The notes: generated by a model not told the origin, from the sequence alone. Counted from the first letter of the stretch, positions 34,020-46,275 are shown. The stretch: 64,000 bases of DNA from Nectonema munidae (GCA_030549495.1 JAUIRK010000110.1:496001-560000), one strand, 5' to 3'. A program made the numbers and translations.

Positions 34020-34934
34020 ATATATTCTCATAACCTGTACGGTTGAACGCGGGTAAGCAACTTGCGTGTTATCTCCAACCCGTATATTACGATGATTCTT
34101 CTCCAAACTGTATTCTACGATGATTCATCTCCAAACTATATACTACAATGATTCATCTCCAACCTGTATACTACGATGATTCATCTCCAACCTCTATACT
34201 AGGATGATTCATCTTCAACCTGTATACTAGGATGGTTTCTATTCCACGTACAAATAACTAGGGAGACAATGTTAAACTTTCTGTTCACATTCTGCTAGAT
34301 GTAAGATTTGATATACCTCATTCGGGGAGACGATGCTACATAAGTTATTACCTATATACATTATACCTGTATACTACGTTGGTTCATCTCCAACCTGTAT
34401 ACCGCGATAATTCATCTCCAACCTATATAATATATTTTATCAAATAATCAAAATAAAATTCTGTAATCAAAGAATCAAAAAATATTCTTTAAAAAATAAA
34501 AAAATATCAAAGTTTCTGTTCATATTTTGCTACCTCATACGATGTTACAAAAGTTATTACCTATACTTTGCAATTTAAACAATTTTAAATATTATATTTG
34601 TCGAATAATCAAAGAATCGAAAAATGTTAAAATCAAAAAATATTTATTATCGAATAATCAAAGAATCGAAAAATGTTCAAATCAAAAAATATTTATTCTT
34701 TTTAAATATATCGTTGGCTCCCCTTACTTTTAGTTTCGTATGTGCATAATTTGATAAAAATTAATTATTAAAGACTAGGTTTATCTTTCGATTTTAAAAG
34801 TAAGGGGAGCCAACGATATATTTAAAAAGAATAAATATTTTTTGATTTGAACATTTTTTGATTATTCGATAATAAATATTTTTTGATTTAAACATTTTTC
34901 GATTCTTTGATTATTCGATAATAAATATTTTTTG
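34020..34934 (-). repeat. Repeat family E, copy 2, with palindromic extension
   Basis: 34020-34725 is the reverse complement of the element at 5763-6440, with about five or six of the ~27-bp minisatellite units. Beyond it, 34620-34735 and 34797-34934 are inverted copies of the family's first part around a centre near 34766. The arms meet at TATCGTTGGCTCCCCTTAC and GTAAGGGGAGCCAACGATA. The right arm ends abruptly inside hAT coding sequence at about 34934, so this repeat inserted into, or recombined with, that hAT. Confidence 0.8.
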
Positions 34935-36139
34935 ACTTTCAGATAACGGAAGAGTTGGCATCCGTTTGTAGCATGCATGGAACAACAACTGGAAAAGACA
35001 TTTTCACGGAAGTGCAGAAAACTTTGCAAGACTATAACCTTCAGTGGAATCAGCTCCGAGGTGTTACAGTTGATGGAGGAAAAAACATGGCTGGAGTGAG
35101 AAAGGGTCTGGTGGGGCAGATCAGGACTCATTTAGAAGATTTGCGAATTCCGGGCGCTCTGTTCATACACTGCATCATACATCAACAAGCACTCTGTGGG
35201 AAAACCTTAGATATTTCTTGTGTACTGAAACCAGTCCTTTCTGCTGTGAACTTCATTCGGGGACATGCACTCAATCACCGTTAGTTCCAGGTTTTTCTTG
35301 AAGAAATTGATTCTGATTTCTGTGACTTGCCTTATCACACAACAGTGAGGTGGCTCAGCTGCGGTAAAGTCTTGTTTCATTTTTTTAAGCTTCGAAACGA
35401 AATAGATGTTTTTCTCACCGAAAAAGATAGAGCTGATCCACAGCTGTCAGATCCTACCTGGCTGTCAAAGTTGGCATTTTTGGTCGACATCACATCCCAC
35501 ATGAATGAACTGAACCTGAAACTTCAGGGAAAAGATAACCTTATCTGTGATCTCTACAGAATCATCAAAGGATTTCGGAGAAAGCTGTCATTGTTTGAAG
35601 CACAACTGGAAGGAGAAAACTTCTCTCATTTTCACTATTTCAAAGAGTTTTATGCTACAGTCTCTGAAGATGTCAACCTCGATTTTCCGAAAAAGATTAT
35701 TCGTGACTTGAATAAGCATTTTTTGGAGAGATTCTCAGATCTTAAAAGAATTGAGAGTCATATTCTTCTGTTCCAGAATCCGTTTGGTTGTAACCTTGAC
35801 GATGTGTCAGTTGAACTACAGTTGGAGCTCATTGATTTGCACGCAAATGATTTGCTGAAAGAGAAGCACAGAGAAGGAAAACTTGTTGAATTTTACCGCT
35901 GCTTACCTGATGCTGAGTTTCCGAAATTGAAGAAATTTGCCGCTGGTATAGCATCAGTGTTTGGAACAACTTATGTCTGTGAGCAAACATTTTCAAAAAT
36001 GAAGTATGTAAAGTCAACATATCGAACGAGATTGACGGATGAACATTTGAAAGCAATTCTATTGATTGGATGCAGCAATTTCAAACCAAACATTGTTGAT
36101 ATATTAAAAGCCAAACATCAGTTTCACAAGTCTCACTAA
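34935..36139 (+). pseudogene. hAT transposase C-terminal part, one in-frame stop
   Basis: About 400 codons in a single frame: ITEELASVCSMHGTTTGKD, GVTVDGGKNMAGVRKGLV (second catalytic Asp), FIHCIIHQQALC, NFIRGHALNHR, then a TAG at 35282 where the family has Gln, then YHTTVRWLSCGKVLFHFF, FLVDITSHMNELNLKLQGK, VFGTTYVCEQTFSKMKYV (Glu and dimerisation region) and a natural end at 36139. Apart from this stop the frame is intact, so it decayed later than the other hATs in the window. Confidence 0.88.
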
Positions 36140-36446
36140 CCTTTTTTGCTGCTTAGTTTGTGATATTCGAACATGTGCACACTATGTCTGATGTAGCTAC
36201 CTTTTTGCTAACGTTGCCTTCTTTGATAACATTTTAGTAAATAAATATGTTGGTTGTCTTTGTTTTTTTTCTGCATCTCACGCCACTCACCCATAATTAA
36301 CATGGAATGCTAAACTAAGTTTGTAGTCTTTTTTCTACTAGAGCTTTCTTTCTGGCTTGCAAGTATTGTACAGAATGATTATGCGGCCCGCACCCGCCAT
36401 TCTTTCAGTTATCCGGCCCTCTAAGAAAAAAGTTTGGTGACCCCTG
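34935..36446 (+). mobile_element. hAT transposon, 3' part (GTF2IRD2-like)
   Basis: C-terminal two thirds of a transposase, then the right end at 36446 reading inward CAGGGGTCACCAAACTTTTT. The left end, BED finger and first catalytic motif are missing, replaced by repeat E at 34934. The sequence just right of the element (TTCTAGAG, 36447 on) is the end of repeat R copy 2, so this hAT inserted into an R copy. No left flank remains to confirm the duplication. Confidence 0.8.
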
Positions 36447-36586
36447 TTCTAGAGTATGTAGCAAACGATAAGCTTTCTAATGATATATATATCATGAAAA
36501 AGAAATATTGAAAAACAGTTTAATTCTTTCTGCAAATCAAACAAGTAAAAATTTGCAAAAAGTAGTATTGGTAGTAGTAGTAGTAA

Positions 36587-36617
<31 letters not shown>

Positions 36618-36868
36618 TACATAAACATTTCAACCAATCATATAGTTTTTATGAAATAAAACTGCAATTTCAAAGTTAAATTTTTTGAACTTTTAGGTAG
36701 AATTTTTGAAATGTGGCTTTCAATATGTATGTAAAATATTTTTTGAAAATTTTTATTTTAAGTATATTTTTTAAGCATTTTACGATTTACACATTTAAAT
36801 ATATAATAAGGCTGGCAAGTTTGGCGAGTTGTCTCCCCGGAGGTCTTGCCAGACCTCTGATATATATT
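36447..36868 (-). repeat. Repeat family R, copy 2
   Basis: Reverse complement of the repeat at 55705-56140 over its whole length, including the trinucleotide microsatellite (TAG/TTA)n at about 36570-36613 and the hairpin end near 36845-36860 next to a short (TA)n. The hAT at 34935-36446 lies against its far end. On the other side it meets the 3' end of the LINE at 36869-39694. Confidence 0.85.
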
Positions 36869-39694
36869 TCATCCAAAGCATTAGATATAGAAAGTAAGGG
36901 ATAAAAATATACTAAAGAAAGGAATTATAAAGCATGTAACAGAGATAAAACTGATTTCTTAAATTTAAGTGGACTGCTCATATCTATAAAAATATATGAT
37001 AATTATATTTTGTTCTAGTGTTATAGGGATGTAAAGTATTGTTTTTGACAAAAGTATCGGGGAAAATATTGTCAATTAGATAAACTGAGTTGTAAAAGAA
37101 CATTGCATAAGAAAGCTGATTAATTTGATAACACTTAAGTACTGTACCTCTGTGATAAGCCTTTTGTTGACATTAGAAAAAACTTTTTTTTGAAGAGAAT
37201 TGATTTTATGCAACATTGTATGGTTAGAACTGCCCCATAATAAGTTTGCATATTTAATATGAGGAAATATATATGCATAATAAAGTATTTTAAGTATTTC
37301 AGGAGAAATAAGTTGACCTATTTTGTTGAAGACTCCACAATATCGTGATAATTTTGTGATAACCGTTCTAATATGTATCCAAGAAAGTTTTTCAGATAGA
37401 ATTACTCCTAAGAATTTGATTTCAGACAATCTTATCAAAGTATGCTCGCCAATTTTTAATGCTATATCGTTTCTGACGCAAGTTGAAGAAAAGATTATAA
37501 AGTTGGATTTATCATTATTTATGCATAACATGTTCATTTTTGACCAGAGAGAAACATTATAGAGAGACTGATTAACAACATTATAATCAAATTTAGAATT
37601 GGAAGACTTAAAAAGTAAGGTTATATCATCAGCATACACATAGGGTATGCAACTGTTAGAGAGGAAAATGGGTAAATCATTAATATATAACAAAAATAGT
37701 AGAGGTCACAGTATGGAACCTTGTGGAACTCCTTTAAAAATAGGAAAAGTTGGAGATGAAGAAAATGATTCGAAAGAAAGAAGCGTCTATCCATCAAATA
37801 GTCGGAAATCCATTTATTGAAATCAGATCGAAATCCAAGTCTGGATAATTTATAAATTAAGATTTTATGATTCACCGAATCAAAAGCCTTTTTTTAAAGT
37901 CAATGAAGACGGCTAAAGAAAATCTGTCACGATGAAAACATTCACTTACTTCCGCACAAAAGTGGAGTAATGCTTTTTCAGTAGAGGAGCCTCGGAGAAA
38001 GGCAAACTGCTGAGTAGACAGTAACTGGTATCTGGTAATGAACGAAATCATTTTACTTGAGATGATTTTTTCAAATATTTTTGAAAACACGGGAAGTAAG
38101 GATATAGGTCTAAAATTATCTACAGATAGTTTTTTGCCATTTTTTGGGATTGGTATTATTTTAGCCAGTTTAAAACAAGTAGGAAAAGTACAAGAGCGAA
38201 GAGAAAAATTGAATAGATATACAAGTATATTTATGATGAATGGTAAAGACAAATTGACAATTCTTAAATTAATTTCATCATCTCCACTAGATTGTTTATT
38301 TTTCAGTGAAGCAATTGCTATGTATATGTCATTCAACTCGATTATAGAAGGAAAAAAAGTTTTTGAATTAAAGGGAACTGTTTTATCAACAAAAGAAAAG
38401 CAATCAACATGAGTAGTGTCTTTATTTTGTAAAAGGGCAGGAACGAAATCTTTACAATGATAATTAGGTGTATTTTTATTTTTCACAACTAATATTTTAT
38501 TTATTTCTTTCCACATAATTTTTTTGCAGTCTCTAAGTCTGCTAGAATAGTATGTTACCTTAGCAATTTTGATTTGATATTTGTAAAATTTCAAATAGTT
38601 TTTATAATTAATCTGGTTTTGGAAGTGAGATGGATTGCTTCTATACTTTTTATAGTAAAATTCCTTTGTTTTTTTAAGCTTCATTAGCTTAGTAGAAAAC
38701 CACGGACTTCTAAAAGAGGTAGGTGCACAAGGTATTAAAGGAAAAGATAAATCGAACACCCTTTTGTAGACGCACATAAAGTTGGACAAGGAAGTGTCAC
38801 AATCATTAATATCCAATAGAGATGAGAAATCTGTTTTAACAATATTATCCAAAAAATTTTGGTAGCACTTCATTGATAAACTTCGTTTGTATGGAGTATT
38901 AGCTGTCGCGTTAGAATTCAAGAAGAAATTTTTGAAACAAACAATATTACTGTAATGATCCGAAAAATCAGACAGAATGTTGAATGATTCATATGATGAA
39001 TCAATATTAAAAAATATATTATCTATAAGTGTTCCGGAATGCCGAGTGATCTTGATAATGCCGGGTAAGTAATTATTACTCAAAAGTAATGTCAAAAAAT
39101 TAAAAGAATGCGCACAAACATGACAATTTAGCAGATTAATATTAAACTCACCGCATATTATATTTTGTGAATTTGAATCAAGCGTTGAAAAAAGTTGGAA
39201 AAAAATCGAATAAACTCAGTAATGCTGGTTGAAGGAGGCCGATAAAAGACTAAGAGATTCAAAATTTGATTAAAAATATTGGATTTGGTTGTTATATAAT
39301 CAAAATCAGTTTCGTCTGAAAACTGAGAAAATGATGTTAAGAAAAATTTAGTCTTGTAGAAAATTGCAACACCTCCACCCTTTCTATGACGCTCGTAAGT
39401 TACAAGTTTAAATCCGGGTAAAGAAAAACTTAATGAATTTAACTGCCAAATTTCTGATAAACATATAAAGTCGAAACTGAAACTTAGAGAAGACAGGAAA
39501 ACTTGAAGAGTATCAAAGTTAGAACTCATACTTTAAATATTGACGTGAAAAATTTTAAGAGACTGTAAATTATAGAAAGAAGAAACCTCGTCAACTGTTT
39601 GTGGAAAAATAGACTTGGTACGAAGAAGAGTTGATTTATCAATGTCATCAAAAACTAATGAGTCAAACAAATAATGAATTTTCATGTTAACCAT
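36869..39694 (-). mobile_element. CR1-group LINE, ORF2 only
   Basis: A minus-strand non-LTR element with a long ORF2 (39694-37076) and a short 3' tail ending at repeat R copy 2. No ORF1 was found upstream of 39694, so it is 5' truncated or of a one-ORF type. The coding part is disrupted by one in-frame stop and about three frame changes, far fewer than the other LINEs of the window. Confidence 0.82.
37076..39694 (-). pseudogene. LINE ORF2: endonuclease-reverse transcriptase
   Basis: Starts MVNMKIHYLFDSLVFDD at 39694. The endonuclease begins LKIFHVNI, broken by a stop where the family has Gln (QSM). Then come FDFICLSEIW (catalytic Glu), GGGVAIFYKT, LLVFYRPPSTS and, after a frame change near 39155, IICGEFNINLL and GTLIDNIFFN. 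RT: DNFRPISLLPVFSKIFEKII, TQQFAFLRGSSTEKALLHF, AVFIDFKK then a one-base change in an A run near 37890, NHKILIYKLSRLGF, and a less clear motif B region. YVYADDITLLFKSS has the catalytic Asp pair, then IKFLGVILSEKLSW and KILYYAYIFPHIKYANLLWG. Short relic beyond 37076 (HPYNTRTKYNYH). Confidence 0.85.
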
Positions 39695-40884
39695 TTAAGG
39701 AGAGTCAACAAAAACTTTCAGAGTATCAATTTCCTTATTGAGTACCTAAAAGTAGTAAAAATTTAAAATTAAAGATGAGTTTTCAAAAAACAGAAGTTTT
39801 ATATTGAACATTAGTGTTAAGTAAATAGATGAGAGAGAGAAATATTCGATTTTTAATAAGAGAGAAATAAAATATTTTTCTTATTTATTATTTTTACACA
39901 AAATTAATATGTCTCTTTCTGTTTTAAAACGTTTGTTCATTTAATCTAAATACGAATAACATACTTCTTATTAAGGATTTACTTTACGTTAATAAATGTT
40001 ATCAGATTTTAGTTTACACAATATATTTTTTAAAGAAGAGTGAGGTCGAGGAGCTGTCATATTTTGTATTATAAATTATAAGAGCGGGGTATAATAGAAT
40101 AATATCACAAATCTATATTTTAAAAAGAATATTTTGAATTTATTATTTGTTCAGAAAGACTCATAAAATTGAAATATTCGTTTTTATTAAGACAAAATTA
40201 ATTTACACAAAATTAATATGTCTCTTTCTATTTTAAAACGTTTGTTCATTTAATCTAAATACAAATAACACTTTTTATTAATGATTTACTTTACGTTAAT
40301 AAATGTTATCAGATTTTAGTTTACACAATATATTTTTTAAAGAAGAGTGAGGTCGAGGAGCTGTCATATTTTGTATTATAAATTATAAGAGCGGGGTATA
40401 ATAGAATAATATCACAAATCTATATTTTAAAAAGAATATTTTGAATTTATTATTTGTTCAGAAAGACTCATAAAATTGAAATATTCGTTTTCATTAAGAT
40501 TTCTCATTTCTTATTCCTCGCTTTATTCACAATTGATATCAATCAAAGACTGGAGGGGGGCGGGAGGGGGGGTATCGATAAGTTGAAAAAGAAGAATATG
40601 TAAAGTAATTAAATAGTCAAAAGTTAACGAAAGAGAGGGGAGTTAAAATTAAGAAACACGAATAAAGTAAACAATCACGGACAATTAGAAACCCACACTA
40701 TGGAGTGAATTTATTTATTGCGTGTTTTGATAAATGCTATTTTCGAAAATAAACTTATTTAAAAATTTTTGTGCTTAATATTTATAACCATTATAGTGAT
40801 CTGTATACGTTTTTTTCGGAAAGTAAAAACAAAAAATTGATAATTTGATATACACATTTTTATGAAAAGTAGTACATTCTAAAT
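39695..40884. other. Non-coding AT-rich stretch with a recent tandem duplication
   Basis: No gene. It is dominated by two direct copies of a ~309-bp segment (39895-40498). A G-rich patch lies near 40552-40574. The end adjoins the GAT-repeat tail of the RTE-like LINE. Confidence 0.6.
39895..40498. repeat. Direct tandem duplication, ~309-bp unit, very similar copies
   Basis: Unit 1 spans 39895-40203 and unit 2 spans 40204 to about 40498. Both begin TACACAAAATTAATATGTCT and contain AGAAGAGTGAGGTCGAGGAG and AGAGCGGGGTATAATAGAAT. Only a handful of differences were seen by eye, so the duplication is young relative to the rest of the window. Confidence 0.9.
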
Positions 40885-43760
40885 GGAGAATTATATTCAT
40901 CATCATCATCATCATCCATTTGTCTCCAGGAGGAGAACAGGGTCTTATATCCCGGCTAGTCAGGGTCGACCTTTTTCATTTTTGGCAGCGTCATCTCCAT
41001 TGCTTTCTCAGTTGTGCATCTTCCAGAGAGAGTCCCCTTTTCTCCATATCTGCTTTCACCACCTTTTTCCATGATTTCTTGGGGCGCCCTTTCTTTGCTT
41101 TTCCAGTCACAACTTCGTCTCTCACCCTCCTAAGCAAACATTGTTCATCCATTCTCTCAAGATGGCCCAGCCAACGCAGTCTTTGCTCCTCGAGATATCC
41201 ATTTATGCCTTCAACTTCTTCATTTTCCTGAAAACAGCATTTGGGACTTTGTCTAAGAACGTTTTTCCACAAATCATTTGCAACATTCTCATTTCCGTTG
41301 ATTGCATACGCCTGATATCTGATTTTTTCATTGCCCAACATTCACACCCATAACTCAAAACTTTTCACACATGCTTTGTACAGTCTTCCTTTTAGCTTCA
41401 AAGAAAGCGCTTTCTTACATAATACTACAGATATGCCGTTGAATTTTTTCCAAACCAGTCTTATCCTTGATGTCACCGATTTTACAACATCTCCGCTAAG
41501 TACGTCTCCTAAGTACTTAAATTCTTTTACAACATTAATTTTGTCTTCTCCAAATATTACCGTATTTTCATTTTCTTCATCAATTTTCTCTTCTTTGCAA
41601 ATACAACAAACAAAATTTTTAACCTTTATATGCACACCTGAACATCTTTTATGGACCCACATCTTGCATAAACTACACTGAATGGCATTTCTCACAACTC
41701 TTTTCCCGCATTTTGCATATGGATAGATATTACTAATAACGTCATCTAAACATTGAGGTTTAAATTTCATTCCTTTCGTTTTTGAAAGGTTTATCTTCAA
41801 CCCTTTGCTACTCAGTGCTTCTCTCCAACTAACATATCTTTTTCCAACGTCGTCCCAACTGCTTCCAACAATCACCAAATCATCTGCATAGAGAAACTCT
41901 CTCTTACACTTTTCAACATCATCAGAAAGTACATCCATAACAATTGCAAAAAGTATCGGGCTAAGCACAGATCCCTGATGCTTTGAACCACTCTGGTATT
42001 TGTCCTTCAACTTGCACTACAGTTTTTGCATCGCTGTGCATTTCCATTATTGCTTTTACTTCGTACTCTGACACACCTTTTTTTCTCAGCCCACCAAATT
42101 ACTTCTCTTGGAATGCAATTAAAAGCTTTCTCAAAGTTGACAAATAGAGCGTACAAGTCCTTATCCACTTTTTGTGTTTTTCAATCAATTGCGTTACTGC
42201 AAAAATTCATCGACCGTGTTTTTACCGGGCATGAAACCCATTTGAATTTCATTCATCTCAACACGTTTCCTAATTCTTTTTTCAAAAACTCTCTCCAATA
42301 CCTTCATCGCATGTTCAAGAAACTTTATACTTATATAGTTAGAACATTCTTTTGAGTCGCCTTTGCCTTTATAAAGAGGTAACAAAACACTATTCCTCCA
42401 GCTTTCTGGCATCTTTTCCCCATCATTATATCATTTCCTATTTTTGCCAAAGAACCCTCAAGTCCACAAAGTTGTATTACTTCTATATGCACACCACTTG
42501 GACCAGCTGCTTTATTAGTTTTCATCTGTATCATCGCTTGATTCATCTCTTCTCTTTAAATTTCAGACACTGGGCCCTCGTTTGGCAGAACTTCTAAATT
42601 TCTATTCCAGATATTCTCTCTTCAAAGATTTGCGACAGTGATCCTTCCAGAGTTCTAATCTTTCTTTTAGCTTCATTCAGCTCTCCATTTTTGTCTCTCA
42701 TACACGGATTTCCAATAATATCTTGTTTGTTTTTCTAGCTTGTCTTGGCCATACGAAAGACGTGTCTCATCTTCTGTTCGACTCTCATTCTTTCCATCTG
42801 CTTTGTTTCTTTTTCAGCTTCTGCATGCATAGCCTTCACCATCATGCTCTTAGCCATATTTCAGTACTTGACTTATCTTTCTTTTGCTTTAATGCCTTTT
42901 TGACATTATCGTTATTCCACCACCAAGTTACTTTCATACCGTTACTCTTTGATATTCCCCGTTCTTCTTTCATTATTCCAGCCAATTTTGTAACAATTTT
43001 ATCCCATTCTGCATATTTATCGATGGAATGTGCTTTTTCCATGATTGCTTTCTGAACTTTATTTTCTATCAATCTCCATGTTTTTAGTGTGTTTTTGTCA
43101 ACCTTCTGCTGTCTTGTGTCTTTTTTGAGCACCATGTCCATTACCAATACGGTTGTTGCATCATATAACCTTTTCATCTTATCGGACCAAAATGTAATCA
43201 ATCATTACATCCTGACTCATAAGTAATCAATTCTTTTTTGAAATAAGTGTTCGCAATCTTCACGTTGAAACTGTCAGCAAAATCCAGCAAATGCTCTCCC
43301 TCAACATTCCTCTTTCCAAAACCAAAGCCACCATGAACTCCATTATATCCGTCACTTTCTTCACCAACATGTCCATTAAAATCGCCCCACACCACAACTT
43401 TTCCTTTTATTCCCAACATTTCTTTGCTTAAACAGTTGTAAAAAGAAACTTTTTCTTCTATATTTCTTCCACATTGAGGAGCATACACTGACAGCACGGT
43501 TAAAATTTGGTTCTCTATTGCAAATTCCGAGATTATTATTCTACCATTTATACGTCTAATGCTAGCTATCTTTTCTGCGTATTTTATATGCACAATCAAT
43601 CCAACTCCACCATTTCCTAAATTATTGCCACTCCAAAATAATTTGTAGGTTTGATCACCACCTCCAACCATTTTCGTTCCATGATTTTTATAATTCAGTT
43701 CTTGCAAGTTTAAGCGCCTACTGTTCGCTTTCACCTCTAGATCATTTAGTTGAAACAACC
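40885..43760 (-). mobile_element. RTE-like LINE with (GAT)n 3' tail
   Basis: A minus-strand non-LTR retrotransposon. The 3' end is a trinucleotide tail, (GAT)n on the coding strand at about 40898-40917, as is common in RTE-type elements. The endonuclease-RT ORF reads from 43758 to 40991 across several frames. The start of the endonuclease is missing and no ORF1 was seen, consistent with RTE organisation and 5' truncation. Assignment to RTE or a relative such as Proto2 is by motif style and tail only. Confidence 0.75.
40991..43758 (-). pseudogene. RTE-like endonuclease-reverse transcriptase, with Cys/His insert
   Basis: Endonuclease (43758-43198): LQELNYKNHGTKMVGGG, YKLFWSGNN, TVLSVYAPQCG, VVVWGDFNGHVGEESDG and GGFGFGKRNVEGEHLLDFAD. 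Linker (43201-42842) with VTWWWNNDNVKKAL. RT: MKTNKAAGPSGVHIEVIQL, ESWRNSVLLPLYKGKGDSKE, NEIQMGFMPGKNTVDEF, QGSVLSPILFAIVMDVL and FLYADDLVIVGSSWDD. Then comes a PHD-like Cys/His cluster (CGKR, CSLCKMWVHKRCSG, CCIC) between palm and thumb, then KYLGDVLSGD. After a stop at 41342-41344 the C-terminal LRWLGHLERMDE and GRPKKSWKKVVKADMEK follow. Several frame breaks. Confidence 0.8.
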
Positions 43761-44829
43761 CCGCCGCGAGAAGGCAGCTCTAGAGATTTACTGCTAGAGG
43801 CTATTTGAGACGCTTGCCTTTTGAGACATTTCGAGGAAAACAAGTGCTTATCCTTATTCCCAGCCTCGGCGTTAGCAGCATTTGGAGTATATGTTACTTA
43901 TATTATTAAATATAACTAACAAGATTATAATTTTTTTTTAATTTATTAGATTTTTAAATTTGTAATCAACGCCAAAAATTTAAATGCAAGAATAAAATTA
44001 GCTAGGAAATTACCTCTCAGCAAATAATCTTATTCAAATAGCCTATTCTCTTATAGATACTCCTTCCTTTCTATCTAAAGTGAAGCTCACAACTACCCCC
44101 TGGTACCACTTATATGAAATCAGCTGTCTAGCAAAGCTTACCTTATTGCCCACTATGCAACACAACAGCAGGCCGAATCCAAGATGTGTTGAACAAGCAT
44201 GGGGAGATAGCCAAGCGGTAGACCCCTTTACTGTCCGGTAGGAGGTTGGTTCTATTGATTCAGTCCAGTTCTTAATTTATAAAGTCCGTTACTATCTGGT
44301 CGTTAGATATAGTTCGGTTGGATAAAATTATAAAAGGTTTAGTCCAGTCATTGTCGATACGAGAAGATCGGGCTGATTTGGACTGGACTTTAAACAGATC
44401 TACAAGAGGGCATTCAATAACAGTACTCCTACATAATTGAATTGTATATTATTCCAGATGTTTGTCTCAGGGTACGCGACATGTTTTCCAAAAATTCAAA
44501 AAAAGTACTTGTTTTCACAGAAATTCCCACATAGAGAAATGTAGTGTAATGTGAATTTGGCTAAAGTCATTTTTTTAGTTCCTCAACTGTATACATGTAA
44601 ATATGTGCATATGCGTAATATAATGTAGCATGCACACACATTCTGTTGACTTAGTAGGTACAGTGCTGTGATTAATTAACTTACCATCTTGGTGATTGTT
44701 TATTTTTATCGATTATTATCTAAATTATTATATATATTCAATATATTAAAAAGCAACTTTTAGTTTTATTTCAAATTATTATAGCGTCAAATCAATATAT
44801 TAATTTTGGTTCTATGAATTGAAGAATAA
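43761..44829. other. No gene recognised apart from a tRNA-like sequence
   Basis: Flanks the 5' side of the RTE-like LINE. AT-rich, with one tRNA-like head at 44201-44262 and a short inverted pair (GTCCAGTC / GACTGGAC) at 44343-44390 that may belong to a SINE body. No coding signature. Confidence 0.45.
44201..44262 (+). repeat. tRNA-like sequence, possible SINE head
   Basis: GGGGAGATAGCCAAGCGGTA has the form of a tRNA 5' end with an A box. About 35 bases later GGTTGGTTCTATTGATTC is a decayed B-box position. The anticodon arm does not fold and no 3' acceptor strand is present, so this is a SINE head or pseudogene. Confidence 0.35.
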
Positions 44830-46275
44830 GGAAGAATCTGTGCCACGGTGTGTGGTGTGTATGAAGACATTATCAAATGCATCAATGAAGCCTTTTACAA
44901 CGCCATTTCAAAGCTAATCATCCAGACTAGAAAGACCGCGATCCTAATTATTTTAAGCGATTTGAGAAAAATAAAAGCCTTCCACAACAAATGGTGAAGC
45001 ATGGCATCGTTGATGAAGCAGTGTCAAATAAAACGATACAGAGGTGTATTACAGAAATGTCTACTGATATTAATGAACCAGTCATTACGGAAGTACAGGG
45101 CTCAAAATAACTGGACGAATCAACTGACGTGTCAAACTGCGCACAACTTCTGGTATATGTGCGTTATGCTACTGAAGATGCAATTCGAAGTAAATTACTC
45201 TTGACCAATGAAATGTCAACTACAACAAAAGGAGAAGACGTGTTCGAGCTTATGAAAACTTTTTCAAAGAAAATGGTCTCCAATGGACCAAGCTAGTAGG
45301 AAGTGAGGTGTCTGTCTCGAGGGAATACCACTATGCTAATTTTTGTGCTGAGAAAGGAGCTGCTTCAGTTTTTCCAAACAAAAGATCACGAAGTTCAGAA
45401 GATCTTTGAAAATGGAAACTTCATTCTTTACCTTGCCTACCGACAGATATTTTTGGAGTCATGTATCTTTCAATTGTTCTTTTCAGGGCACTGAGAATAA
45501 CATCATTGTTTTCTCAATCAAATTGACTGCATTTACTCGAAAGCTCGATTTGTGGATTGAGAACAGACTGTTTGGAATGTGTGAGAATGTGACGTCACTT
45601 AGGGAGGGGGAGCCTAGTTGGTCAAGAGATCACCAAAGATCTGTTGAAAGATGAAATCAGGCAGTACTTTTTCAATGATCGTGATGCACAAACATTCGGA
45701 ATCCATTCACTACTATTAACACTGGTGAACAAGAAGAACTCATCGATTTGCAGTGCGACGAAGGTGAAAATCATAAATTGGCCAACTTCTGATTAAATGT
45801 AAGTCCCTCCTATCCGTCACTAGTGAAAAGCAATTCATCAGCTTCTCATATTTCCAACGACATGGGAATGCGAACAAGAGTTTTCTACCTTTCTTACAAT
45901 CAAGTCGAAGACAAGAAATCGTCTTGTAAACCCCAAATACAATTTCCGATGTGAACAAAATATCTCCACGGCTTGCAAAACTAGTTGAAGAAAAGCAACT
46001 CCAGCCATCGCATTGACTCACGAGTGAGTACTTATTGGTCGATAAGTAAAATATTTTGCTTGTTTATCGTTGTGCACATGTGCAAATAAATTAGCTTTAG
46101 TTTTGTATATTTTTTAATTTCCGATTCGTTTACTTGTATTATATTTATATGCCATTGTGCCTGTTAACCTTTTAGTATACTTCTTTTATGGTCAAAAACG
46201 AATCGTTAAAGTTAGGTGGCACGTACCTACAGCATAAGTCCATGAGTGGTACACAGCAACAAAAAGGCTGGGAAA
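44830..46275 (+). pseudogene. hAT transposase relic (SCAND3/ZBED-like) with right end
   Basis: Fragments in order: VPRCVVCMKTLSNASMKPF (BED-finger region), LDESTDVSNCAQLLVYVRYA (first catalytic Asp), LLTNEMSTTTKGEDVFELM, then after a deletion CLSRGNTTMLIFVLRKELLQ, NIIVFSIKLTAFTRKLDLWI, FPTTWECEQEFSTFLTIKSR with RRNRLVNPKY (Glu and dimerisation region) and a terminal EEKQLQPSH-like end near 46020. The right terminus near 46258-46275 reads inward AGCAGGGTTTCCCAGCC. The second catalytic motif and the left end were not found. Many stops and frame changes. Confidence 0.75.

Noticed and set aside
34925-34943. TTTTTTGACTTTCAG as a splice acceptor for the hAT gene
   Set aside because: The bases GACTTTCAG read in frame as part of the transposase (DFQ before ITEELA), so the junction is better explained by truncation than by an intron.
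36713-36904. Open frame shared almost identically between two R copies (36713 and 55580 regions)
   Set aside because: The sharing is explained by DNA-level similarity of the repeat. The first R copy does not keep it and the frame runs into microsatellite.
38038-38412. Plus-strand open frame of 124 codons
   Set aside because: Antisense to the LINE reverse transcriptase.
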